From MWDF01 sp964577435 (GTDB taxonomy: Bacteria > Bacillota > DTU025 > MWDF01), in the NCBI GenBank assembly GCA_964577435.1, contig CAZNZD010000028.1:1-19562 (forward strand): DNA of 19,562 nucleotides, given 5' to 3'. Numbering within the stretch: position 1 is the first letter of the stretch; each line of letters opens with the position of its first letter. Made by a program: the position numbers and the translations under genes. Below the pieces are notes generated by a model. That model did not search any database. It saw nothing but the letters and a program-made list of their open reading frames with translations, and was not told the origin of the DNA. Shown here one piece after another: positions 13,015 to 19,562 of the stretch.

Positions 13015-14694
13015 ATGGCAAGAGGAATCAATGTGAATAGGGGCGATGCCCCCACAGCGGCACAGATCATCGCGGGAATAATCGCCGCATTCTTTATCCT
13101 GCTTGCATCCGGCATAAGAAGCGGCCTCCCGGACGAGACGGCGGCCCTGGACCCCTCTATGCTTTACGCATTCGCCTCGGGCAGCGAGCCGGCGGATGAT
13201 GCCGGCTTCACCTCGATGTCCGAAGCAGTATACACCCAGGCCAGGCTCTATGGGCACGACTGGGTGGCCCGCGTGGTAAGAGATGCATCCTTCCCGTCGG
13301 ACGCGCCGTGGAGGAGGGTCGTCGGAAGGATAGCACCCCCGGAACCCATAGTGGATTCGGACCATCCTGTGCTTATGAGCAGGGTAGGCGGCATCGCGGC
13401 GATGGTGGCGGCAGCCTGCGGCAGCTATCCGTCCGACTTCGAGGTCCATATCACTGAGGGAAGGCAGATAAGCGCTTACTCAATGGCGGACGGGTCCATC
13501 TACCTGTCCTATATGCTTGCCGCATCGCTGGGTGACGACGAGCTGGCCTTCGCCCTTGCCCATGAGATGAGGCACCTCAGGGCATGCCACTACAGGGTGG
13601 AGGGCGGCATCACATGGCAGCTTGAGGAATGGCACTACGAAACCTTTGATGCCCTCTCCGATGAGGGCTTCCCCTTCCTGATGGAACCGGCAGCGGATTT
13701 CTTCACGCAGGAGAGGGAGTGCGATGCATATGCGGCCTTCATAACCGCCTTCTGCGGGTTCGACCCGGAGGCGGGCGCAAGGCTTATCGCGCGGCTTCCC
13801 GAAGGTGACGGAAAGCTTTATCCAAAGGGGGAAGACAGGCAGAAGGAGATCATGCGAATTTCGGGCCTCATGCGCGATGAAGCGTTCTCGAGGCGCTACC
13901 TGCCGGCCCTTGACATAAGGACTCAAGTGGAAGGCTCTCTTGCAGGCGGGACCGCATCACCGCAGAATGCAATCTCGCCGGACTTCATCGCATACTCAGT
14001 CTTAAGAGACGGGGCCGCCTTGGACCTTCTTATGGTGCAGTCGGAAGATGCAATCGGCTCGCTCTCCGCTCCTGAAGGGCTTTTCACGACCAGGATGGGG
14101 GTGAGGCTTGAGGCATCCTCAAGAAACGCGGTGACGCTTGATGTGGCCCTTGTGATAAGCTCTGGCGGCATAAGCGGCATGGAACCGTCCGCAATAGCCA
14201 TGAGGGTGCTCATGCTAAGGACAGAGGATGGCTGGAGGATGGCTGCCGCCTTCGATTCGCCGGGCAGGACAGGGTACTGGAACGCATGGACCGGGGCGGA
14301 GGATAGGCTACCGCACAGCAGGCCGGCCGAAGGAGGCGAGATGAAGTTCGCCCTTGACGCGCTTGGAGCCTGGAAGGCGAGCTTCACGATAGACCCCAGG
14401 CTGCATGCATTGTGCTATTCCACCGGAGGAGTGGAGCCATACTTCGAAAACGAGGCTGTGACAGGGGGATTTCTTGACCTCATCGCGCTGTCTGCCCTCT
14501 TCTCGTCGCTTGAAGAGGATGCGCAGATGAGGATCTTCGACATCATGGCGCGAAGGCAGGGGGGGAGCTTCGTAAGCATAAGCTTCTTATATGCGGTTTT
14601 CGTGAGGGATATCCCCGTGCTTGCGGGAAATGCGCGCCTGGGGATGGTGCCTGAGCGCGGAGGCTGGGCGGTTGCCGGCGTAAGCCTGTACTAA
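13015..14694 (+). CDS. M48-like membrane-anchored zinc metalloprotease with C-terminal extension
   Basis: A 559-residue protein. Residues 15-34 form one membrane helix or signal. A metalloprotease domain (about 115-330) has the strand AYSMADGSIYLSYML, equivalent to the edge strand of M48 enzymes, the zinc site H183-E-M-R-H187 in LAHEMRHL, and the third ligand E233 in ERECDAYA (E-x-x-x-D). The remaining 230 residues are not recognised and are predicted extracytoplasmic. They include strands such as DVALVISSGG and a late Ser-, Phe- and Leu-rich helix. ATG 13015 is chosen because GGAGG lies 4 nt upstream and the membrane anchor follows; an upstream in-frame start lacks such a site. It lies 142 bp after the membrane protein gene, a gap in which I see no promoter or terminator. 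Substrate unknown. Confidence 0.8.
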   Translation: MARGINVNRGDAPTAAQIIAGIIAAFFILLASGIRSGLPDETAALDPSMLYAFASGSEPADDAGFTSMSEAVYTQARLYGHDWVARVVRDASFPSDAPWRRVVGRIAPPEPIVDSDHPVLMSRVGGIAAMVAAACGSYPSDFEVHITEGRQISAYSMADGSIYLSYMLAASLGDDELAFALAHEMRHLRACHYRVEGGITWQLEEWHYETFDALSDEGFPFLMEPAADFFTQERECDAYAAFITAFCGFDPEAGARLIARLPEGDGKLYPKGEDRQKEIMRISGLMRDEAFSRRYLPALDIRTQVEGSLAGGTASPQNAISPDFIAYSVLRDGAALDLLMVQSEDAIGSLSAPEGLFTTRMGVRLEASSRNAVTLDVALVISSGGISGMEPSAIAMRVLMLRTEDGWRMAAAFDSPGRTGYWNAWTGAEDRLPHSRPAEGGEMKFALDALGAWKASFTIDPRLHALCYSTGGVEPYFENEAVTGGFLDLIALSALFSSLEEDAQMRIFDIMARRQGGSFVSISFLYAVFVRDIPVLAGNARLGMVPERGGWAVAGVSLY

Positions 14695-14695
14695 A

Positions 14696-14716
14696 GCCCC
14701 GGCGGATCGCCGGGGC
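14696..14716 (+). terminator. Hairpin between convergent protease and anti-sigma genes
   Basis: GCCCCGGC (14696-14703) pairs perfectly with GCCGGGGC (14709-14716) around a 5-nt loop, starting just after the protease stop. The plus strand lacks a T run; the minus strand has only TTTA. It probably serves both converging transcripts as a bidirectional terminator. Confidence 0.6.
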
Positions 14717-14738
14717 CGTGATTACAGCTTCGATCAGG

Positions 14739-15452
14739 TTACTTTCCGAGCTCGATTATCACATAGACCTTGTCAGAGGTGATGCTTCCGATCCGGGGAA
14801 GGGATGCCTCCACAGGTCCTAGAGTCTTCAAGTAGTTGATGAAGAATGATAGGACGTCCGGAGAGAAGGCGTAAAGGGCGCATGGCTGGGACCTGTTGGC
14901 GCTGTTTAGCACCTCTCCGCCTATCGACACCGCCTTCTCGTCCATCTGGCCAGCGATCGTCTCATCGTATCTTAGCAGCAGTTTGGCGGCCCCAGTCGCC
15001 GAATCAGGCGGTACAAGCTGGGACAAGCCCCTCTGTATCACCCTTTCCATCCCTGCAGACTGGTCTTCGACATAGGAGACGACGGTTACAGGCGTCTCCT
15101 TAGGAAGAATCAGGTCGAACCAAACCAGGCCTGCGGCAAGAAGCAGCAGCGCTGCGGCAGTGGCTCCTATGAGGACCTTGAAGAAGGGGTTCTTGAAAAT
15201 GTGCGCAAAGCTCGGCGCCGTGGGCAGCCGCCTCTTGGCTTCCTTGGATACGGCCCTTCTGAGCTCGTCTCTGAAAGCGGCAGGCACCTCTATGGGCTCT
15301 GCCACCGCCTCCATCATATGCTTGAAGTCCGCGAACTCGTGGCTGCAACCCTCGCAGGTCGACACATGCTCCTCAAGCGCCTTGGCGCGGTGCGCCTCGA
15401 GCGTCCCGGTGAAGTATTCCGCCATCTGCTCGCGGTAAGTGCTACATTCCAA
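14739..15452 (-). CDS. Zinc-binding anti-sigma factor (ZAS/zf-HC2)
   Basis: A 237-residue protein. Residues 1-40 form the anti-sigma zinc domain with H29-x3-C33-x2-C36 and an upstream C3. Residues 92-116 are a single membrane helix and 117-237 an extracytoplasmic domain. The last domain resembles small sensor domains with alternating strands (VTVVSYVEDQS..., KAVSIGGEVL..., KVYVIIELGK) but I do not recognise its family. Proteins of this type hold the ECF sigma factor at the membrane until a signal arrives, either by a thiol change at the zinc site or by the outer domain. The start overlaps the sigma gene by 11 bp, the normal arrangement for a cognate pair. Confidence 0.9.
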   Translation of the reverse strand: MECSTYREQMAEYFTGTLEAHRAKALEEHVSTCEGCSHEFADFKHMMEAVAEPIEVPAAFRDELRRAVSKEAKRRLPTAPSFAHIFKNPFFKVLIGATAAALLLLAAGLVWFDLILPKETPVTVVSYVEDQSAGMERVIQRGLSQLVPPDSATGAAKLLLRYDETIAGQMDEKAVSIGGEVLNSANRSQPCALYAFSPDVLSFFINYLKTLGPVEASLPRIGSITSDKVYVIIELGK

Positions 15453-16035
15453 CGCCCTTCATCTCCGATCTGGCATACGCCTCCCTGAGGCTCGCCACCG
15501 CCCTGTTTATCCTGGACTTGACAGTCCCCATCTCTATTCCCAGCTCCTCGGATATCTCCTGGTACGACAGGCCTACTATGAACCTAAGCTCTAGGATCTC
15601 CCTTTGCATCTCGGGAAGCCTCTGCACTAGGGAGAGCATATGGCGCTTGAAGTCCTCTTTCTCCATAAGCTCCTCCGGCCCGGGATTGCGGTCGGGGACC
15701 TGCCTTTCCATCGGCTCCCCGTCCTTGCCGCCGATTTCGCGGTCGAGGCTGTCCTGTGGCTTCCTCCTCCTTGCGAAATCAATCGCGGCGTTTGCCGTAA
15801 CGGCGAAGATCCAAGTGGAAAGCTTCGAGTCGCCCCTGAACTGCTGAAGATAAGTACAAAGCTTAAGGAAGACGCTGGACGCGACGTCCTGGGCGTCATG
15901 GTGGTCGCCCAGCTTCGAGTAGGCCAGCCTGTAGACCTTGTCGATGTACCTCTCGTATATGGCAGTCATGGCGTTCGCATCGCCTGACAGATATTTCTCG
16001 GCAAGCTGCTCGTCGCTTAACGCCTTGTAGTCCAA
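15442..16035 (-). CDS. ECF sigma-70 family RNA polymerase sigma factor
   Basis: A 197-residue group 4 sigma factor. Region 2 (about residues 20-92) has DAQDVASSVFLKL and FRGDSKLSTWIFAVTANAAIDFARRR, the -10 recognition segment. An acidic, proline-bearing linker (95-125) precedes region 4 (130-185), whose LPEMQREILELRF and GLSYQEISEELGIEMGTVKSRINRA form the -35 binding helix-turn-helix. The start is TTG 16035, with GGAGTGAT about 7 nt upstream. The linker is longer than in many ECF factors but normal for the RpoE-like group. It heads the sigma/anti-sigma operon and probably activates its own promoter, since GAAC-N16-CGTC lies upstream. Confidence 0.95.
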   Translation of the reverse strand: MDYKALSDEQLAEKYLSGDANAMTAIYERYIDKVYRLAYSKLGDHHDAQDVASSVFLKLCTYLQQFRGDSKLSTWIFAVTANAAIDFARRRKPQDSLDREIGGKDGEPMERQVPDRNPGPEELMEKEDFKRHMLSLVQRLPEMQREILELRFIVGLSYQEISEELGIEMGTVKSRINRAVASLREAYARSEMKGVGM

Positions 16036-16075
16036 CCTATCACTCCCCGGCGCCGGGCCGCTTCCCGCATATTAT

Positions 16076-16099
16076 GACGGGATTATGCCGGATTTGTTC
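16076..16099 (-). promoter_or_regulatory. Candidate autoregulated ECF promoter
   Basis: Minus strand GAAC (16099-16096), exactly 16 bp, CGTC (16079-16076), about 40 bp before the sigma start codon. This matches the AAC/CGT core of ECF promoters such as those of SigW and RpoE, usually recognised by the sigma encoded just downstream. Confidence 0.5.
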
Positions 16100-16133
16100 T
16101 GCCTGCGGCCGGCCAGTTTCGTAGATTCAGCGA

Positions 16134-16203
16134 CAAACCGCGCCCGTAGCTGGATGGACTTTAGCCCGGAGGGAGCGGTTTGGTCATTTCACAATATATT
16201 ATA
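16134..16203 (-). promoter_or_regulatory. Second candidate sigma-operon promoter and leader hairpin
   Basis: Minus strand TATAAT (16203-16198) is a perfect -10, but its -35 is weak (TTAACC at 15 bp). Its transcript would begin almost directly with a large hairpin: CAAACCGC (16134-16141) pairs perfectly with GCGGTTTG (16175-16182) around a 33-nt interior. The hairpin could instead mark the end of the pilT transcript, whose stop codon is about 70 bp upstream. There is no T run after it. Confidence 0.35.
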
Positions 16204-16253
16204 ACGCATCAGGCGCAAGGTTAAGCTCATAAGGCGCCACGTGAAGGCGGTCT

Positions 16254-17354
16254 CTACATCCTTAACAGGCTCTTCATCTCGTCAAGGTCTGTCGCGTGAG
16301 CAAGGGCGTCGTCCATGGTTATCTTATTGTCCATATAGAGGTTCACAAGGGATTTGTTCATCGTCTGCATGCCCAGCTTCGCATTTGACTGGATGTGGGA
16401 GGAGATCTGGAAAGTCTTCGCCTCCCTGATGAGATTTCTTATAGCCGGGGTGGAGAGCATTATCTCTACCGCCGGCACCACCCCTCCGTTCGTATCGCTG
16501 ATTATGGGGAGCAACAGCTGGGATATTACCGCCTGAAGCGTCGTGGAGAGCTGGAGCCTTACCTGGCGCTGCTGATTCTCCGGGAACACGTCTATCATCC
16601 TGTCTATGGAGGATACCGCGTCGTTCGTGTGCAGGGTTGCGAAGACCAGGTGTCCGGTCTCTGCAGCGGTAAGGGCTATCTGCATCGTCTCCAAGTCCCT
16701 CAGCTCCCCGATGAGGATTACGTCGGGGTCCTGCCTGAGGATATGCCTTAGCGCATCGTTAAAGCTCCTTGTGTCGGTCCCGACCTCCCTCTGGTTCACT
16801 ATGGACTGGATATTAGTGTGGTTGTACTCTACAGGGTCCTCGATCGTCATTATGTTGTAGCGGAAGTTGTGGTTGATGTAGTTAATCATAGATGCCAGGG
16901 TCGTGGTCTTGCCACAGCCCGTAGGCCCGGTTACCAGCACGAGGCCCCTCGGCAGGCTCGCTATCTGCTTTAGCACCTGCAATGGAAGCCCCAGGGTATC
17001 AAGTTTGGGCACCGCTGCCGGTATGTAGCGGCAGGCGCATCCCACCCTTCCCATCTGCCTGTAGGTGTTGACCCTGAACCTTCCGGCTCCTGGGGAATCG
17101 AAGGCGAAGTCCAGCTCCAAATCCTTCTCAAATCTGTCGACAAGCTCCGGGGTCATCATAGAATAGGAGAGCTTCTCCACCTCTTCTGTGGAGAGCCTCC
17201 TGTCGCAAAGCTCCCTCAGCTTCTGTCCCGACCTGATAAGCGGCGGTTCTCCCGCCACTAGGTGTATGTCAGAGGCTCCGAGCTTTACCGCCCCTCTCAT
17301 GAGTTCGTGGATGTCCAAGAAGAGAACACCTCCCAAATCCACAGCTTTGTTCAT
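16254..17354 (-). CDS. pilT: Type IV pilus retraction ATPase PilT
   Basis: A 366-residue hexameric ATPase of the PilT family, cytoplasmic, that depolymerises type IV pili. The N-terminal domain (1-110) has GASDIHLVAGEPP; the RecA-like domain carries Walker A GPTGCGKT (143-150), Asp box IMTIEDPVEY (168-177), Walker B DVILIGELRD (211-220) and His box TGHLVFATLHTNDA (233-246). AIRNLIRE (304-311), the C-terminal motif needed for retraction in PilT, separates it from PilB and GspE. ATG 17354 overlaps the stop of the upstream gene as ATGA and gives the family length; a longer reading upstream only covers that gene in another frame. No other pilus genes are in the window, so pilT is detached from its machinery. 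Confidence 0.94.
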   Translation of the reverse strand: MNKAVDLGGVLFLDIHELMRGAVKLGASDIHLVAGEPPLIRSGQKLRELCDRRLSTEEVEKLSYSMMTPELVDRFEKDLELDFAFDSPGAGRFRVNTYRQMGRVGCACRYIPAAVPKLDTLGLPLQVLKQIASLPRGLVLVTGPTGCGKTTTLASMINYINHNFRYNIMTIEDPVEYNHTNIQSIVNQREVGTDTRSFNDALRHILRQDPDVILIGELRDLETMQIALTAAETGHLVFATLHTNDAVSSIDRMIDVFPENQQRQVRLQLSTTLQAVISQLLLPIISDTNGGVVPAVEIMLSTPAIRNLIREAKTFQISSHIQSNAKLGMQTMNKSLVNLYMDNKITMDDALAHATDLDEMKSLLRM

Positions 17355-18241
17355 TCCCCGATTTCCCTTCTGTAGCCGACAGGCCTGAATATCCTTATGT
17401 ACGCCGCGGCAAGGGCAATCTGGAAGAATATGAGGAACAGGTAGAAGAGCCCCGCCATGAAGATGTTGGATAGGCCGAAGAGTATGTTCATCGGGTCGTC
17501 CCATCTCTTTTGAGACAACTCGTCGACAACGAAGACCGTGCCCATCACGCCGGGTATCATCGAGATAGCAGCAGAGAAGACCCAGGCGGCCGGATAATAC
17601 ATCGCATATAGTGAAGCTATGCCGAACCAGTTCCTGGATACGGCCCTGCGGCTTGTCTCCAGTGCCGACCAGAAGCCCAGCCTGCCGTCTACCATAAGGA
17701 ACGGGGCGAAGGAGTAGGCTACGGCAAGATAGATGGCCAAGGGTATCGCCCACCAGACGATTCCTGCGCGCATCTCTTGCATAAGCCCGCTGAAGATGAT
17801 CGGAGCCCAGGTGAATGCCGCTTGGATGATGAGCCCCGGGAGCTTTGCCAGCGAGGAGAAGGAATCCCTTAGAGGGGATCTGCCGTGGGACATGGCCGAC
17901 ATGGTGACGAAAGAGGGAAGCGTTGCCAGCGCCATTATTGCGATGGTCCTTGGGTATGAGCCGAATAGGGCGTCAGCCGCGACCGAAGCCCTTCCCGCAG
18001 ACAGGTAATATAGGTAGAAGAGGGTTGATGCGGCGGCGATCGCAGGAATCGAGGCTATGAGGATGCCCGCGAGGTTGTCCCTGAAAAGGGCCCACGCCTC
18101 GCCGAACCAGCCGAACACATCCGTAGAATATCCATCTGTGATGATGTCCTCGAAGGCATTCCTGGGTGCCAGCCTTAGCATAGCAGGCAGGTTGTGAAGA
18201 CCGCGTTTCGCCCCTCCACCCGGAGTCACAGAAGAAGCCAT
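17351..18241 (-). CDS. Polytopic membrane protein coupled to pilT
   Basis: A 296-residue protein with a ~45-residue soluble N-terminus and about six membrane segments (near 58-82, 95-118, 135-152, 160-185, 210-235, 250-280). The segment APFLMVDGRLGFWSALETSRRAVSRNW resembles the conserved loop of DUF975 or the glycerophosphodiesterase membrane domain families, where a loop with 'eA...S' precedes the next helix; assignment to either is uncertain. ATG 18241 has GGAGGTG 4 nt upstream, and a longer upstream reading lacks a site. The stop overlaps the pilT ATG, so the two are translationally coupled. That pairing suggests a role connected with pili or envelope assembly, which is inference only. Confidence 0.75.
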   Translation of the reverse strand: MASSVTPGGGAKRGLHNLPAMLRLAPRNAFEDIITDGYSTDVFGWFGEAWALFRDNLAGILIASIPAIAAASTLFYLYYLSAGRASVAADALFGSYPRTIAIMALATLPSFVTMSAMSHGRSPLRDSFSSLAKLPGLIIQAAFTWAPIIFSGLMQEMRAGIVWWAIPLAIYLAVAYSFAPFLMVDGRLGFWSALETSRRAVSRNWFGIASLYAMYYPAAWVFSAAISMIPGVMGTVFVVDELSQKRWDDPMNILFGLSNIFMAGLFYLFLIFFQIALAAAYIRIFRPVGYRREIGE

Positions 18242-18292
18242 GTGCACCTCCGCTTTCTGGGCATGCTTCCCAGCAAATATATCAATTCTATA

Positions 18293-18312
18293 TGAAGGGC
18301 GCTTTCCCTTCA
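18293..18312 (-). repeat. Perfect inverted repeat upstream of the membrane protein-pilT operon
   Basis: TGAAGGG (18293-18299) and CCCTTCA (18306-18312) around a 6-bp centre, about 50 bp before the start codon. On the minus strand it is followed directly by the AT-rich sequences TATAGAAT and GATATAT, possible -10 boxes. It may be an operator; no convincing -35 was found. Confidence 0.4.
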
Positions 18313-18331
18313 CGCTGCAAACCGCAGCCAT

Positions 18332-18356
18332 AAAAAAAGCAGGGCCTACGCCCTGC
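18332..18356 (-). terminator. Intrinsic terminator of the C69 dipeptidase gene
   Basis: On the minus strand a perfect 7-bp stem GCAGGGC/GCCCTGC (18356-18350 with 18345-18339) and a 4-nt loop are followed by seven T (18338-18332). It begins 20 bp after the dipeptidase stop and isolates it from the membrane protein-pilT operon. Confidence 0.92.
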
Positions 18357-18375
18357 CTTTGCTTTGTCGCGATGC

Positions 18376-19562
18376 TTACTTGCCCTGGTACTTCACTAAC
18401 TCGGGGTTGACCGCCGGGTTAACGAAGTCTCTCCACCATGTGGGCCACGTGGTCTGCCTCCAGTACTTGGCCATCAGCTCGTCTCCGAGCTTGAGCCAGT
18501 CGTTGTACCAGCCGACGGAGGTGTTGTAGCAGTACTCGCTGAGCATCGAGAGCGCGCCCTTGGGATCGGTCGCGTACATCTTGGCGGCTATCTCCTGCAG
18601 CTGAGCCATCTGCTTGTAGATGTTGGCCATCTTGGGCTCTCTGAGGGCGTTGACGTACTTCATGGCGTCAGCGTAGTTGAGGCCGATTATGGCCTGCACA
18701 CCGGTGTTGATCCACCATCCGGAGTCGCGCCTGTAGATCTCATACCTGGAGCCGATGCTGTAAAGGTCGGGCAGCTTATCCATCGCGGGGAACAGCGGGG
18801 TCAGGAAGCTGTGTCCGACCGAGCCGTAGCCGTACCACACTATGCCCTTGAGGGCTGTGGGCAGCCAGGGCTTTATCTGGCTTATCTGCAGATATGCGGT
18901 CGCGGGGATACCGATTGGCCTGGGCCTGCCGCCGAGGCCGTAGTTGTTGAGCGGGTCGCCGTAAGGTCCTGCGAGGGGCCCCTTGGTGAGGTCATACTGG
19001 GTTCCCTCGTAGTGGTCGCCGGAGATCCTGAAGATGTCGTGCACTGTCAGGAGCTTGTCGGGCTTCACGCAGTAGGGATACTCGGGGAGGTTGTCAGCAA
19101 GCTTGAGCGACGGGGCGACGAGGTCGAACACGCGCCACTCGCGCTTGTTGTGGGAGTTGACGCGGTTGGAATAGATCTCGGAGGCCCTGAAGGGCTTGCC
19201 CGAATTTAGGTCATACCAGCCGTTCTCCACTGCGTAGGAGATGAAGTTGGGCGAGGTGATGATCTCATACTTCACGCCGTTTTCGACGGGGTTCCTGGGG
19301 TCGATGTTGAAGCGATGGCTGTTGGCGCCGACCCATACCATGTCGTCCGGGACGCGGGTTGCGACCCAGATCTTCGCTCCGAAGAACTCCATGGCCCAGG
19401 TCTCGTCGCCGTCGGTGATATCCATGATCTCGCCGCCGCCGCCGGTCACGTTCCAGCCATACTGGTTGACGAGCTCGCCCATGATCATGACCGCTTCGCG
19501 GGCGGTCGTGGCGCGCTCAAGGGCGATGTCCTGCAGGTTCCAGCAGTCCAGGAGCCCTTCGT
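18376..19562 (-). CDS. C69 family dipeptidase (5' end outside window)
   Basis: About 395 C-terminal residues of a PepD-like dipeptidase, an N-terminal-nucleophile hydrolase that cleaves dipeptides. The visible start is cut: the frame stays open to the window edge and reads ALERATTAREAVMIM then ELVNQYGWN, which belongs to the family, so an ATG at 19488 is internal. Further family blocks are WAMEFFGAKIWVATRVPDDMVWVGANSHR, then SPNFISYAVENGWYD, and FRISGDHYEGTQYDLTKGPLAGPYGDP. The catalytic N-terminal Cys and any signal peptide lie outside. Codon use is slightly more GC-biased and regular than in neighbouring genes, suggesting high expression. The role is probably amino acid scavenging from peptides. 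Confidence 0.93.
   Translation of the reverse strand, partial: EGLLDCWNLQDIALERATTAREAVMIMGELVNQYGWNVTGGGGEIMDITDGDETWAMEFFGAKIWVATRVPDDMVWVGANSHRFNIDPRNPVENGVKYEIITSPNFISYAVENGWYDLNSGKPFRASEIYSNRVNSHNKREWRVFDLVAPSLKLADNLPEYPYCVKPDKLLTVHDIFRISGDHYEGTQYDLTKGPLAGPYGDPLNNYGLGGRPRPIGIPATAYLQISQIKPWLPTALKGIVWYGYGSVGHSFLTPLFPAMDKLPDLYSIGSRYEIYRRDSGWWINTGVQAIIGLNYADAMKYVNALREPKMANIYKQMAQLQEIAAKMYATDPKGALSMLSEYCYNTSVGWYNDWLKLGDELMAKYWRQTTWPTWWRDFVNPAVNPELVKYQGK

Noticed and set aside
16139..16180. tRNA-like start (GCGCCCGTAGCTGG) in the sigma-pilT intergenic region
   Set aside because: The acceptor and D-arm-like bases are suggestive, but there is no matching 3' acceptor strand, anticodon arm or TTCGA T-loop at the right distance.
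17355..17753. 133-residue N-terminal extension of PilT
   Set aside because: It overlaps the upstream membrane protein gene in another frame, has no pilus ATPase features, and the ATG at 17354 gives the normal PilT length with coupled ATGA overlap.
1..19562. CRISPR arrays, insertion sequences, rRNA and tRNA genes
   Set aside because: No regularly spaced direct repeats, transposase genes, terminal repeats with target duplications, or rRNA/tRNA sequences were seen on either strand.

Overview
The window is about 57% GC and densely coded. The genes it carries (LytR-CpsA-Psr wall ligase, DegV, TipAS-type MerR regulator, VTC/DUF4956 pair, ECF sigma with zinc anti-sigma, DUF4097, C69 dipeptidase), the strong GGAGG-type ribosome binding sites and the frequent AGG and ATA codons suggest a Gram-positive-type, probably anaerobic bacterium: a high-GC Bacillota or an anaerobic Actinomycetota lineage. 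The sequence alone does not decide between them. TTG starts (MFS gene, rsgA, ECF sigma) are supported by well placed ribosome binding sites.

Layout. 1-2030 (minus): a VTC polyphosphate-polymerase-like gene, a DUF4956 membrane protein and a small DUF7670-like membrane protein, in that transcriptional order. 2276-4081 (minus): an MFS exporter and a small lipoprotein. 4230-5321 (plus): an LCP-family protein. 5359-6108 (minus): a MerR/TipAS regulator whose own promoter has a 19-bp spacer filled by a 21-bp dyad. 6237-7570 (plus): a strong promoter, a ~200-nt structured leader with a 12-codon upstream ORF and an intrinsic terminator, then rsgA. 7635-8519 (minus): a DUF4097 beta-repeat membrane-anchored protein. 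8725-14694 (plus): GNAT acetyltransferase, DegV, a CarH-like B12-binding sensor, a diguanylate cyclase, a small membrane protein and an M48-like metalloprotease. 14739-16035 (minus): ECF sigma factor and overlapping anti-sigma, with an ECF-type promoter in front. 16254-18241 (minus): a polytopic membrane protein translationally coupled to pilT. 18376-19562 (minus): a C69 dipeptidase that runs off the window.

Two systems stand out. First, a cytoplasmic B12-binding protein that keeps every recognisable CarH light-sensing residue (W, the His after it, E-H, and the ExHxxG cobalamin ligand motif) but has no DNA-binding domain is followed after 18 bp by a soluble GGDEF protein. This suggests a cobalamin-based, possibly light-responsive, switch for c-di-GMP. 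A pilT gene lies about 4 kb away, so surface motility is a possible output, but nothing in the sequence links them directly. Second, rsgA, which encodes a ribosome-assembly GTPase, sits behind what looks like a leader-peptide attenuator. Both are inferences from motifs and arrangement.
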